Shown: positions 54,755-63,380 of the stretch, piece after piece
Numbering within the stretch: position 1 is the first letter of the stretch
Layout: every line of letters begins with the position of its first letter
Origin: Komagataeibacter rhaeticus
GTDB lineage: Bacteria; Pseudomonadota; Alphaproteobacteria; Acetobacterales; Acetobacteraceae
Direction of reading: 5' to 3'
NCBI RefSeq assembly: GCF_003207855.1
Contig: NZ_NKTZ01000011.1
Location: 1-64,000, forward strand
DNA length: 64,000 nt
Translations under genes and position numbers: made by a program
The notes under the pieces: model-generated
The model's database searches: none
What the model was told of the DNA's origin: nothing
The model's input: the letters and a program-made list of their open reading frames with translations, nothing else

Positions 54755-55479
54755 GCATCCGTATCCGGCCAGCGGGGCTGCATGCCGTCATAGGCCTGCC
54801 GCAGGGTGGCGGGGGTCAGGATGCGGGCGGTCTCGCCCCAGACCGCCCGCCCGCCGGAGAGCAGGACGACATGGGGGAAGCAGCGGCGGATCTGGTGCAT
54901 GTCATGCAGTACGGCAATGATGGTGCGCCCCTGTTCATGCCATTCGCATACCAGCCCCAGCAGGTCCTGGGTGGTGGGGGCATCAAGGGCGGTAAACGGT
55001 TCATCCAGCATCATGACGCGGGCATCGGTCATGAGCAGGCGGGCGAAGAGCAGGCGCTGGAACTGCCCCGCCGAAAGGGCATCGATCATGCGGCCGGCCT
55101 GCTGGCCCAGCTTGACACGGTCCAGCGCGTCGGCCGCGCGCTGGCGCAGCGCGCGCGTCGCCCCGCCAAAGGCGCCCATGCGGTGCCATGCGCCCCCCAG
55201 CACCATGTCCGCCACGCTGATGGGGAAGGCGCGGTCGATCTTGCGTGCCTGTGGCAGGTAGCCAAAATCCCGCGGGTGCAGGCCATCAAGCGTGATCGTG
55301 CCCGCGGCCAGTGGCACTTCACCCAGTATGGCGCGCAGCAGCGTGGACTTGCCCGCCCCGTTGGCGCCCGCTATGGCTGTCATGCTGCCTGCGGCAAAAT
55401 GCCCCGTTACATGCTGCCAGACGGGTGCGCCATTCAGCACCACGCCGGCATTGTCCAGCCCGATCGTGCCCTGTATCAC
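54751..55479 (-). CDS. znuC: Zinc ABC transporter ATP-binding protein
   Basis: 242 residues with Walker A GANGAGKST, a Q-loop in LPQARKID, signature LSAGQFQRLLFARLL and Walker B VMMLDEP. The length and LFARLLMTDARVMMLDEPFTALD region are typical of metal (Zn/Mn) transporters. First of the three transporter genes, 10 bases after a His-rich mini-gene. Confidence 0.92.
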   Translation of the reverse strand: MIQGTIGLDNAGVVLNGAPVWQHVTGHFAAGSMTAIAGANGAGKSTLLRAILGEVPLAAGTITLDGLHPRDFGYLPQARKIDRAFPISVADMVLGGAWHRMGAFGGATRALRQRAADALDRVKLGQQAGRMIDALSAGQFQRLLFARLLMTDARVMMLDEPFTALDAPTTQDLLGLVCEWHEQGRTIIAVLHDMHQIRRCFPHVVLLSGGRAVWGETARILTPATLRQAYDGMQPRWPDTDA

Positions 55480-55489
55480 GAACGGATGG

Positions 55490-55675
55490 TCATGGCAGTG
55501 CCACCGCCCAGCCCACCAGCCCCCACATCAGGGCACAGGGCAGGGCGATGCACGCCAGCCGCTGCCACCACGCGCGCGCCATCCATGTCAGTGGCAGGGG
55601 CGCGGTGGCATGGGATGTCGGCGCGTGCATGTCTGTCCGTGGGCCATGGGCCGGGGCGTGGGCGGGCGGGGGCAT
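55490..55675 (-). CDS. His-rich single-span mini-protein leading the zinc operon
   Basis: 61 residues. The N-terminal 24 contain four His (HAPAHGPRTDMHAPTSHA), followed by one or two hydrophobic stretches (RLACIALPCALMWGLVGWAVAL). It ends 10 bases before znuC and begins 14 bases from the Zur-like box. Position and histidines suggest a zinc-related membrane peptide or a leader peptide. No homologue recognised; it could be an untranslated leader. Confidence 0.45.
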   Translation of the reverse strand: MPPPAHAPAHGPRTDMHAPTSHATAPLPLTWMARAWWQRLACIALPCALMWGLVGWAVALP

Positions 55676-55688
55676 GGGTTGCTCAAAA

Positions 55689-55703
55689 TGTTATAATATA
55701 ACA
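55689..55703. promoter_or_regulatory. Zur box
   Basis: TGTTATAATATAACA, a perfect palindrome around its central base, matching the alphaproteobacterial Zur consensus core GTTATA-N-TATAAC. It lies between the znuCBA operon (minus strand) and the divergent lysE-like gene. Zur with zinc should repress uptake here. Whether it also controls the exporter is open. Confidence 0.82.
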
Positions 55704-55807
55704 CTCGTGTATACCAACGGCCTGCCTACCGTCAAGTGAGGACGGCATGGCCAGCCACGCATGGCGGTGACGGCAGGCATTACGGAAAACAGGGGCACGG
55801 CAGGCCA

Positions 55808-56437
55808 GTGGCGTTTCATACATGGTTTTTGTTCGCGGCAACCGCGTTCGTGCTCTCGGCCATGCCGGGGCCGAACATGATGCATGTCATGTCGGTCAGC
55901 GTGCGCCATGGGGTGACATGCAGCGTGGCGGTTATGGCCGGGTGCATGCTGGCCATCGTGTTGGTGGTTGCCGCGTCGCTGGGGGGCATGGCGGGGGTGC
56001 TGGCTGCGTCGCCCGGGCTGTTTGCCATGCTGCGCGTGGTCGGGGCGGCCTATCTGGTGTTTCTGGGGGTACGGGTCTGGATGGCGCGCAATGCCGGGCA
56101 TGCGGGCACGGACAATACGCCCGGACTGCCGGGTGCCAGCACGCGCGATCTGTTCCGTGACGGATTCCTGACCGGGATCAGCAATCCCAAGCTGCTGCTG
56201 TTCGCGGCGGCCTTCATCCCGCAGTTCGTCAACCCCATGGCGGCGCGCATGCCGCAATACGGGCTGCTGATCGGTACCTTTGCGGGGGTGGAGGCGTTCT
56301 GGTACGCGCTTTACGCCACCGGGGGCCGGGTCCTGTCCACCTGGCTGCGCACCCCGCGCGTCCAGAAGATATTCGCACTGGTGAGCGGCGCCGTGTTCAT
56401 GGGATTTGGCGGCATGCTGCTGATGGCGCGTGTATAG
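55808..56437 (+). CDS. LysE-family exporter
   Basis: 209 residues from the GTG at 55808 (AGG five bases upstream); the frame extends to 55736 with an unlikely leader. Six spans with the LysE/RhtB signature MPGPNMMHVMSVSVRHG near the N-terminus and FLTGISNPKLLLFAAAFIPQF in the middle. The family exports amino acids such as lysine, threonine or homoserine lactone. Divergent from the zinc operon across the Zur box. Confidence 0.88.
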   Translation: MAFHTWFLFAATAFVLSAMPGPNMMHVMSVSVRHGVTCSVAVMAGCMLAIVLVVAASLGGMAGVLAASPGLFAMLRVVGAAYLVFLGVRVWMARNAGHAGTDNTPGLPGASTRDLFRDGFLTGISNPKLLLFAAAFIPQFVNPMAARMPQYGLLIGTFAGVEAFWYALYATGGRVLSTWLRTPRVQKIFALVSGAVFMGFGGMLLMARV

Positions 56438-56556
56438 CGGCTGCCGCTGGTCCCCGCTTCACGCGCCCCGCGCACCCGCTTGTGATGGCGGCCGGGGGCG
56501 CGAAAGCCCGGTGGTGTTCCCATATTCCCCTTGATACAAAAGGAAGGAACGCCACC

Positions 56557-58011
56557 ATGACCGAACCGGCCACCCCCACCCTGAAGGACTGCCCCATCGG
56601 CCTTGATGCCACGGGTACGCGGCGCGAGAAGGATTCGATGGGGGAGATCGATGTCCCCGCCAGTCATTACTGGGGGGCCCAGACGCAGCGCAGCCTTGTG
56701 CATTTTTCCATTGGCCGCGACCATATGCCCATCGAGGTCTGCCATGCCTACGGTATCGTGAAAAAGGCGGCGGCCCAGGTCAACGCGGCCGATGGCCGCC
56801 TGCCGCAATGGAAGGCCGACGCGATAAGCCGCGTGGCGGACGAGGTGATTGCGGGCAGGCTGGATTCCGAATTCCCGCTTTTTGTCTGGCAGACCGGATC
56901 AGGCACCCAGACGAACATGAACGTGAACGAGGTGATCGCCAACCGTGCCATCCAGCTTCTGGGTGGCGTGATCGGGTCCAAAAGCCCGGTCCATCCCAAT
57001 GATGACGTGAACATGGGCCAGTCCAGCAATGACTCGTTCCCTACTGCCATGCATGTCGCAACATTACTGGAAATTGATGGTCGCCTGCTGCCGCGCGTGC
57101 GCGAACTGATCGAAAGCCTGCGCAGCAAGGCGGAGGAATGGATGCAGGTGGTCAAGATCGGCCGTACCCACCTGCAGGATGCGGTGCCGCTGACCGTGGG
57201 GCAGGAATGGTCAGGCTGGGCGCAGCAGCTTGAAGATGCGCTGGAAGCGGTGGAGGCCGCGCGCCCCGGCCTGTTGCAACTGGCCGCCGGTGGCACGGCG
57301 GTGGGCACCGGGCTGAACGCGCCGCCGGGTTTCAGCCGTGCCATTGCAAGGCGTATTGCCGAACTGACCGACAGGCCATTCGTGACGGCACCCAACAAAT
57401 TCGCGGCCCTTGGCGGGCTGGATGCCATGGTCCGCGCTTCTGCCGGGCTGCGCGGGGTGGCGGTCAGCCTGCTCAAGATCGCCAATGACATGCGCCTGCT
57501 TGGCTGTGGTCCCCGCTGCGGGCTGGGCGAGTTGCACCTGCCTGAAAACGAACCCGGTTCCTCCATCATGCCCGGCAAGGTCAACCCGACCCAGTGCGAG
57601 GCCATGGTGATGATCTGCACGCAGGTACTGGGCAATGATACGACGGTGGCGTTTGCGGGCAGCCAGGGGCAGCTTGACCTGAACGTGATGCGCCCGGTCA
57701 TTGTGGCCAACGTGCTGCATGCCATCCGTATCCTGGCCGATGGCTGCCATAACTTCCGTGTATTTTCGGTGGAAGGCACCACACTCAACCGCAAGCGCAT
57801 TGATGCTTACGTGGCGGGGTCGGTCATGCTGGTCACCGCGCTCAGCCCCGAAATCGGCTATGACCGTGCCTCCGCCATTGCCCACCAGGCCATGGAGCAT
57901 GATATCAGCCTGCGCGAAGCGGCCCTTGCCTCGGGCTTTGTGGATGGTGCCACCTTCGACCGTCTTGTCCGCCCGCTGGACATGGTGGGCAAGGGCGTAG
58001 GCGGCGCATGA
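56557..58011 (+). CDS. fumC: Fumarate hydratase, class II
   Basis: 484 residues from the ATG at 56557 (AAGGAAGGA upstream). Class II signs are YWGAQTQRSL, GSGTQTNMNVNEVI, the SSND box, GRTHLQDAVPLTVGQ, and the superfamily signature GSSIMPGKVNP. It hydrates fumarate to malate in the TCA cycle, without an iron-sulfur cluster. The N-terminus is about 20 residues longer than in E. coli FumC. It could process fumarate made by the nic pathway, but it is not in that operon. Confidence 0.95.
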   Translation: MTEPATPTLKDCPIGLDATGTRREKDSMGEIDVPASHYWGAQTQRSLVHFSIGRDHMPIEVCHAYGIVKKAAAQVNAADGRLPQWKADAISRVADEVIAGRLDSEFPLFVWQTGSGTQTNMNVNEVIANRAIQLLGGVIGSKSPVHPNDDVNMGQSSNDSFPTAMHVATLLEIDGRLLPRVRELIESLRSKAEEWMQVVKIGRTHLQDAVPLTVGQEWSGWAQQLEDALEAVEAARPGLLQLAAGGTAVGTGLNAPPGFSRAIARRIAELTDRPFVTAPNKFAALGGLDAMVRASAGLRGVAVSLLKIANDMRLLGCGPRCGLGELHLPENEPGSSIMPGKVNPTQCEAMVMICTQVLGNDTTVAFAGSQGQLDLNVMRPVIVANVLHAIRILADGCHNFRVFSVEGTTLNRKRIDAYVAGSVMLVTALSPEIGYDRASAIAHQAMEHDISLREAALASGFVDGATFDRLVRPLDMVGKGVGGA

Positions 58012-58017
58012 ATTAGC

Positions 58018-58108
58018 AAAACAGCTAAAAATTTCTGGTGAAGCTTTTTTTCAAAAAGCTTTGAAGAATGCCGCCTTTTTGAGAAAAGGCGGCACCCTGA
58101 AACGTTTA
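58018..58108. repeat. REP-like double-hairpin element
   Basis: Two adjacent perfect hairpins: AAGCTTTTT/AAAAAGCTT (58041-58061, 3-nt loop) and GCCGCCTTTT/AAAAGGCGGC (58070-58093, 4-nt loop TGAG). They lie between the convergent fumC and gluconolactonase-like genes and could end both. The element resembles an extragenic repeat I recall from Komagataeibacter genomes. A worn relative of the second hairpin is at 61528-61565. Confidence 0.65.
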
Positions 58109-58112
58109 TCTT

Positions 58113-59318
58113 TCAAGAAGGCGCAGCGCCCTGCGTGTTCACCTGCAGGGTAAACAGCGCATCGCCCGCGCACATGAACAGCATGTCACGCTTGGGGCCG
58201 CCGAATGTCAGGTTCGACACCCCGCGTGGCAGGCGGATGCGCCCGATCATGCGGCCCTGCGGGTTATAGACCACAACCCCGCACAGCCCCAGCGGGCCAC
58301 CCGCCCCGCACCACAGGTTGCCAAACACGTCCACGCGCATGCCATCGGCAATCAACTGGTGGCCATTCAGCATCATGTCGGCAAAGGGGCGCAGGTTGCG
58401 CAGTTCACTGCCCACCACGTCGCCTGCGTGGATGTGCAGGTCGCCGCCATGGCCGTCCTGCCCCGGTCCCGGCCCTGCGGAAATGACGTAAACGATCTTT
58501 CCATCCGGTGAGAACGCAATCCCGTTTGGGTCCGCCAACTGCTTCTGGGTCAGGATGGCGCGCACCTCACCCGTGGCGGGATCAACGCGAAATACATGGT
58601 CCTCCTGCCGCCTGTGGCCGCCGAACTGGGTCACCACCTCGCCATCCAGTGCCCAGCGTTCCACGCCGTTGCGGTTGGCGGGGCCGCCGGGGGCATCGGG
58701 GTGGCCTTCGACAATCGTGTCGCCATAACCGGGATCGGTGAACCAGATGCTGCCATCGGGGTGGACCGCCAGGTCGTTGGGGGAGTTCAGGGGCGCGCCG
58801 CCATAGCTGTCGGCCAGCACGCGGCATGAGCCGTCATGTTCCCGGCGCACCACGCGGCGTAGCCCGTGCTCGCAACTGACCAGTCGGCCTTCATTGTCGA
58901 ATATGTTGCCGTTGCTGTTGTAGGAATAGGGCTGGAAGATCGAGATCGCGCCATTTTCCCACAGATAGCGGTACTGGACGGCGCGGATCGTGTCACTCAG
59001 CAGCAGGAAACGGCCCTCGCTGTTCCACGCAGGCCCTTCCAGCCAGCCACCACCGCGCCATGCCAGTCTGATATTGGCATTGGCGTAAGCCAGGTTGCCG
59101 AAGCCGGGGTCAAGCACCAGGATGTCCGGGTCCGGTAGCGGGCTGATCGGGGCATCCGGCCCCCATTGCCGGGGCGGGCTGGAAATGACGGTTGCGGGCT
59201 GGGCCAGACCATCGACCGCCGCCGCGCGGGTTGTCGTGGCCCACAACCCGCCTGCCGCCAGTCCCCCCGCAAGCAGGCTGCGGCGGGAAACGGCGGGCGG
59301 GCGGGTGGCTGGCGGCAT
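58113..59318 (-). CDS. SMP-30/gluconolactonase family protein, Tat-exported
   Basis: 401 residues. The twin-arginine signal is SRRSLLAGGLAAGG, cleaved near ATTTRAAA. Six-bladed propeller motifs follow: GGWLEGPAWNSEGRFLLLSD (metal Glu), NGNIFDNEGRLVSCEHG, PLNSPNDLAVHPDGSIWFTDPGYG (Asn/Asp ligands) and DPNGIAFSPDGKIVYV. Likely a periplasmic lactonase, for example converting glucono-delta-lactone produced by membrane dehydrogenases to gluconate. The Tat route fits that site. Confidence 0.86.
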   Translation of the reverse strand: MPPATRPPAVSRRSLLAGGLAAGGLWATTTRAAAVDGLAQPATVISSPPRQWGPDAPISPLPDPDILVLDPGFGNLAYANANIRLAWRGGGWLEGPAWNSEGRFLLLSDTIRAVQYRYLWENGAISIFQPYSYNSNGNIFDNEGRLVSCEHGLRRVVRREHDGSCRVLADSYGGAPLNSPNDLAVHPDGSIWFTDPGYGDTIVEGHPDAPGGPANRNGVERWALDGEVVTQFGGHRRQEDHVFRVDPATGEVRAILTQKQLADPNGIAFSPDGKIVYVISAGPGPGQDGHGGDLHIHAGDVVGSELRNLRPFADMMLNGHQLIADGMRVDVFGNLWCGAGGPLGLCGVVVYNPQGRMIGRIRLPRGVSNLTFGGPKRDMLFMCAGDALFTLQVNTQGAAPS

Positions 59319-59386
59319 GGGGTATTTTCTCCGGTCCGGGCTGGGGATGCATGACAGGCCCCGGATGGTGCCGGGGCCGCATGGAC

Positions 59387-59701
59387 TCAGTTCTCGATGT
59401 TCTGCAGCACTTCGAATCCCTCGAATACCGGCGGCCCGGCCATCAGCGGCTTGCGGTTGCCCGCATGGGCGTGGGCGGCGCGGAACTGTTCGGACTGGGT
59501 CCAGCCCAGGAAGGCTTCATAGGATTCCCATACGGTATGGGACGCATACAGGATATACTCCTCATGCTGCGGCCCCTTGAGGAACTGGAAGCTGACAAAA
59601 CCGGGCACGGTGCGCAGGTGCACCTCGCGTCCCAGCCAGCGTTCACGGAATTCCTGCTCGTTTTCAGGCGGGATACGGAAACGGTTCATGGCGATGTACA
59701 T
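59387..59701 (-). CDS. ABM-domain monooxygenase, IsdG-like haem oxygenase candidate
   Basis: 104 residues from the ATG at 59701 (AGGAGA 10 bases upstream). Ferredoxin-like ABM fold: YIAMNRFRIPPENEQEFRERW, LRTVPGFVSFQFLKG, WESYEAFLGW. N6, W67 and H77 fall at almost the same positions as the Asn-Trp-His triad of IsdG/IsdI haem-degrading enzymes, and the length is the same. It may therefore open haem to release iron. A general antibiotic-biosynthesis monooxygenase is the alternative. It lies 68 bases past the gluconolactonase gene start on the same strand. Confidence 0.72.
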   Translation of the reverse strand: MYIAMNRFRIPPENEQEFRERWLGREVHLRTVPGFVSFQFLKGPQHEEYILYASHTVWESYEAFLGWTQSEQFRAAHAHAGNRKPLMAGPPVFEGFEVLQNIEN

Positions 59702-59732
59702 GGGATCGATTCTCCTGTTGGGGTGCATGCGG

Positions 59733-60497
59733 CTAGCGGCCGCCGGACACCGTCATCACGCTTCCCGTCATATAGGATGAGGCGGGCGAAAGGAGAAACG
59801 CCACCGCCTGCGCAATTTCGTCCACATGGCCCACGCGGCCCATGGGTACCACGGTTTCGGCCAGTTTCGCGGTTTCTGGCGGGACCATGTCGGTCGCGGT
59901 CAGGCCGGGGGCGACGGCGTTGACGCGTATGCCTTCACGCGCGACCTCATTGGCAAGGCCGCGGGTAAAGGTTTCGATCGCCGCCTTGGTCGCGGCATAG
60001 GGCACAAGCCCCGGCAGGCCGCCCAGACGGGCCGCGACGGAGGACAGGTTCACGATCGCGCCGCCGCTGCCGCCATGGCGGGTGGACATGCGGCGCACCG
60101 CCTCGCCCGCCGCCAGCATGGGGGCGCGGATGTTGATGTTGAACAGGGTATCGAGGGTCTGGGCCGTCTGTTCGTCAATCCGCACCCTGGTGCCGGTAAT
60201 GCCGGCATTGTTGACCAGACCCGTCAGCGTGCCCAGTTCGGCCGCGCGGTCGAACAGGGTGCGGATTTCATCGGGTTGCGCCATGTCGGCCCGGATGGCC
60301 AGCGCCCGGCCGCCCGCCTGCGTAATGGCATGGGCCAGTTCCTCGGCCGGGGCGGCGGTGCTGGCGTAATTGATGGCAACGCCATGGCCGCGCCGCGCAA
60401 GCAGGGTGCTTATGGCGTGGCCAATGCCCCGGCTGCCTCCCGTCACGATCACGACGCCGGGCGCCTGCGTCGGGGGGGTGGGGGGATTGCTGTTCAT
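59733..60497 (-). CDS. Short-chain dehydrogenase/reductase
   Basis: 254 residues, classical SDR. Cofactor motif GGSRGIG (20-26 region), NNAG in LVNNAGITG, catalytic Ser in VNLSSVAAR and YAATK, and PG motif VAPGLTATDM. It ends in VMTVSGGR, the usual C-terminus. The Arg after the glycine motif suggests NADP preference. Related to 3-oxoacyl reductases and sugar dehydrogenases; substrate not evident. It is just upstream of the IsdG-like gene (31 bases), so they may share a transcript. Confidence 0.87.
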   Translation of the reverse strand: MNSNPPTPPTQAPGVVIVTGGSRGIGHAISTLLARRGHGVAINYASTAAPAEELAHAITQAGGRALAIRADMAQPDEIRTLFDRAAELGTLTGLVNNAGITGTRVRIDEQTAQTLDTLFNINIRAPMLAAGEAVRRMSTRHGGSGGAIVNLSSVAARLGGLPGLVPYAATKAAIETFTRGLANEVAREGIRVNAVAPGLTATDMVPPETAKLAETVVPMGRVGHVDEIAQAVAFLLSPASSYMTGSVMTVSGGR

Positions 60498-60599
60498 GGG
60501 CCTGTCCTGCCTGCTGTGTCGTACCGGATGGACTGATCATAGACCCCCCCGTCCGCCTGCAAACAGGAAACAGTCCTGCCCGCAGGCACGGGGCGTATA

Positions 60600-60953
60600 T
60601 CAGCCATCCAGTCGCGACAGGTGGGGCAGCAGGTCCGCCAGTGCCTTGATCGTCGCGTTGTGGGACTGACCCGTTTCATCAGCGAAGCGGGTGATGACGG
60701 GTGCGGGGAACAGTTTGCGCACCGTCTCCTCATCGGCCGGTTCGCTGCCGGTGTGGTTTTCCCATGCGTTCAGGCGGGCTTCCAGCCCGGCATGGCGGGC
60801 GCGTTCATGCACCTCGCGCCGGCCCGGGCTGCCGGCATCGCCCATATAGGCAATGACGGCACTCATCAGGCCGGAGGTATCGTTGCGCGCGCCTGTCAGC
60901 GTATCGGCAACCTTGTTCGCGGCATTCCCGATCCTGTCCGTGATGGTGGTCAT
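60600..60953 (-). CDS. YidB-like (DUF937-type) protein
   Basis: 117 residues from the ATG at 60953, which has AAGGAGC 10 bases upstream; the long frame to 61202 lacks support. The pattern RLNAWENHTGSEPADEETVRKLFPAPVITRFADETGQSHNATIKALADLLPHL matches the YidB family C-terminal half. The N-terminus MTTITDRIGNAANKVADTLTG is helical. Cytoplasmic, function unknown in the family. Confidence 0.75.
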   Translation of the reverse strand: MTTITDRIGNAANKVADTLTGARNDTSGLMSAVIAYMGDAGSPGRREVHERARHAGLEARLNAWENHTGSEPADEETVRKLFPAPVITRFADETGQSHNATIKALADLLPHLSRLDG

Positions 60954-61191
60954 TATGCGTGCTCCTTCGGTTCCGTGTTCAGGTATGCGGGGGCAACGTG
61001 ACGGGAACGGGGTTCGTGGCATCACGGATTTATGAAGGATGCGGCGCATTTCCGGCGGAACCCCTGCCGTGGTGGTGCGTGCCCCGCGCGGGATGGCTGC
61101 GCTGCGGGGATGTGACTTGACTCGGCAGGCAAACTGCAATGCGCTGGGATGATATAACAAAACCCTCCCTAACCTTACCAAGGAGAGCAGG

Positions 61192-61515
61192 ATGCACCGC
61201 ATGCCCGCCGTCCGGCGTTATGGAGCGCATGGCCTGACCTGGACCGCCCCTTTTGTCATTCTCCTGCTGCTGGGCCTGCCCGCGCATGCCGGCGAGCGGG
61301 AAGACCAGACCAGGGCATGCAAGGAGGATGTCTTCCGGCTGTGCTTTCTCGATATTCCCAATGAACGGCTGATGTCGGCCTGTCTGGAAAGCAAGCGGGA
61401 CCGGCTTTCCCCCCGATGCCGCGCGATGTTCGAGGATGACGCACCGCCCCCCGCCACGCCCCCCGCGCGGGTTGGGGAGCAGCCTGCGCCTTCACCCCCC
61501 GCCACCATGCATTGA
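61192..61515 (+). CDS. Secreted Cys-rich-repeat protein
   Basis: 107 residues with strong ribosome site AAGGAGAGCAGG. A signal peptide (VILLLLGLPAHA) is followed by one cysteine-rich repeat: ACKEDVFRLC, SACLESKRDRLSPRC, the C-x6-C ... C-x11-C form of the GLG1-type repeat found in small proteobacterial periplasmic proteins. A Pro-rich tail closes it. Two disulfides likely; function unknown. Confidence 0.75.
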   Translation: MHRMPAVRRYGAHGLTWTAPFVILLLLGLPAHAGEREDQTRACKEDVFRLCFLDIPNERLMSACLESKRDRLSPRCRAMFEDDAPPPATPPARVGEQPAPSPPATMH

Positions 61516-61715
61516 GGGCCGGTTGCGGACGCCACCTTTTTGAAAAGGGACGGCAGCGTAACCTTTCATCGGGATTGCATCGGATGAATTCAGCCGACGA
61601 CCGCTTCGCAACGGCCATCGGCAGTCCGGCTGCGGTCGCCATTTGACGGCAGGGGGTTTGTGTCCCACACAGGGGCATCCGTCCCCGTCCGCAAGCCGCA
61701 CCGGAAAAAGCATCC

Positions 61716-63113
61716 ATGTCCCAGAGTGCCCCGACCATCATGTGGTTTCGTGATGACCTGCGCCTGGCGGATAATCCGGCCCTGTCCGATGCGGCCGCAT
61801 CGGGACCGGTCATATGCCTGTATGTGCATGATCCCGCCCTTGCACCGGGCAGCGCCGCGCGGTGGTGGCTTCATGGTGCCCTGACCGCGCTGGAGGATGA
61901 CCTGCGCGCACGCGGTGGCCGGTTGTGCATCATGGCGGGGCCGGCATGGCAGTGCGTGCTGCGGCTGGCCCGTCAGGCCGGGGCGGGAGCGGTTGTGTGG
62001 AACCGCCGCTACGGTGGGGCAGCCCGGCAGGTGGATGCACGGATCAAGCTGGCGCTGAAGGACATGGGCGTGCAGGCCCGCAGCCATCGGGGCAACATGC
62101 TGCATGAACCATGGCAGGTGCGGACCCGGCAGGGCGCGCCGTTTCGGGTCTATACCCCCTGGTGGCGGGCGGTCCGCGCCACGGGCGCCCCGCTGCCGCC
62201 CCTGCCGGTGCCGGCCGCGCTGGGTTTTGCCGCCCTTCCTCCCGCCGTGGAGGACGGTCTGGTCAGCCTGTCCGCGCTGGAGCTGCAACCCACCCGCCCG
62301 GACTGGGCGCAGGGATTGCGTGACACATGGCAACCTGGTGAGCAGGCGGCGCATGCACGACTGGCCACCTTCATGGCGACACGCCTGCCGGGATATGCCC
62401 GGCTGCGTGACCTGCCTGCCCGGCCCGCCACATCGGGGCTGTCGCCCTGTCTGCGTTTTGGCCATATTTCCCCCCGGCAGATCTGGCATGCGGTGGAAGC
62501 GCAGGGAGACGTGGACGCGGACGGGATGTGTTTTCTCAGTGAGGTGGGGTGGCGGGATTTCGCGCATGCCACCCTGTTCGACTGTCCCGACATGGCAACG
62601 CGCAGCCTGCGGCCCGAATATGACCGCATGCCCTGGCGCACCGACCCGGCCGGGCTGCGGGCATGGCAGCAGGGGCGGACGGGCTACCCCATTGTCGATG
62701 CGGGAATGCGTGAGCTATGGCACACGGGCTGGATGCATAACCGGGTGCGGATGATCGTCGCCTCTTTCCTGACCAAGCACCTTCTGCTTGACTGGCGCGC
62801 GGGCGAGCGGTGGTTTGCCGATACGCTGGTCGATGCCGACGGGGCCAGCAATCCGTTCAACTGGCAATGGGTTGCCGGATGTGGACTGGATGCCGCGCCC
62901 TATTTCCGTATATTCAACCCGGTCCTGCAGGGGGAGAAATTTGATCCCGAGGGTGATTACGTGCGCCGCTGGGTGCCGGAAATTGCCCATCTGGCGGGCA
63001 GGGCGGTCCATACGCCCTGGAAGTTTCCCCACGTCCATCGGGGTTATCCCGCCCCCGTGGTGGATCTGGCAGATGGGCGCGCACGCGCCCTGGCGGCATG
63101 GAAAACACTGTAA
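61716..63113 (+). CDS. phrB: Deoxyribodipyrimidine photolyase
   Basis: 465 residues. The N-terminal antenna domain starts TIMWFRDDLRLADNPAL. The FAD domain has LSPCLRFGHISPRQIW, LSEVGWRDFAHATLF, GRTGYPIVDAGMRELWHTGWMHNRVRM and DADGASNPFNWQWVAGCGLDAAPYFRIFNP, the photolyase/cryptochrome signature with the Trp residues used for electron transfer. It repairs cyclobutane pyrimidine dimers using blue light. Length and intact motifs favour CPD photolyase over cryptochrome. Confidence 0.93.
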   Translation: MSQSAPTIMWFRDDLRLADNPALSDAAASGPVICLYVHDPALAPGSAARWWLHGALTALEDDLRARGGRLCIMAGPAWQCVLRLARQAGAGAVVWNRRYGGAARQVDARIKLALKDMGVQARSHRGNMLHEPWQVRTRQGAPFRVYTPWWRAVRATGAPLPPLPVPAALGFAALPPAVEDGLVSLSALELQPTRPDWAQGLRDTWQPGEQAAHARLATFMATRLPGYARLRDLPARPATSGLSPCLRFGHISPRQIWHAVEAQGDVDADGMCFLSEVGWRDFAHATLFDCPDMATRSLRPEYDRMPWRTDPAGLRAWQQGRTGYPIVDAGMRELWHTGWMHNRVRMIVASFLTKHLLLDWRAGERWFADTLVDADGASNPFNWQWVAGCGLDAAPYFRIFNPVLQGEKFDPEGDYVRRWVPEIAHLAGRAVHTPWKFPHVHRGYPAPVVDLADGRARALAAWKTL

Positions 63114-63380
63114 GGATTATGTTTTCTCTATTCCATACCGGCTATGTCCTGTTTTGTGAATTTATGGATACCTGAAATACCCAGAGTAAAATGGTAATAA
63201 AAATACATGAATTTGAATTAAAAAATCTGGGCATAAAATTTAATTCCGGAATTTTGACATTTTTTCTTGTGTTTCCCTAATAAAATATATTGTGTCTATA
63301 CCGTTTTTTGAAAACCCGCGTGATCAGGACCAGATTTCCCACATGGAAGACACGCATATCGAATCAGAGGGCATCATTTC
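63114..63380. promoter_or_regulatory. AT-rich intergenic region with strong promoter
   Basis: Markedly AT-rich (63160-63310). TTGACA at 63254-63259 and TAATAA at 63278-63283 are spaced 18 bases and read to the right, a good sigma-70-type promoter for the gene at 63381. No gene is seen inside. Confidence 0.6.
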
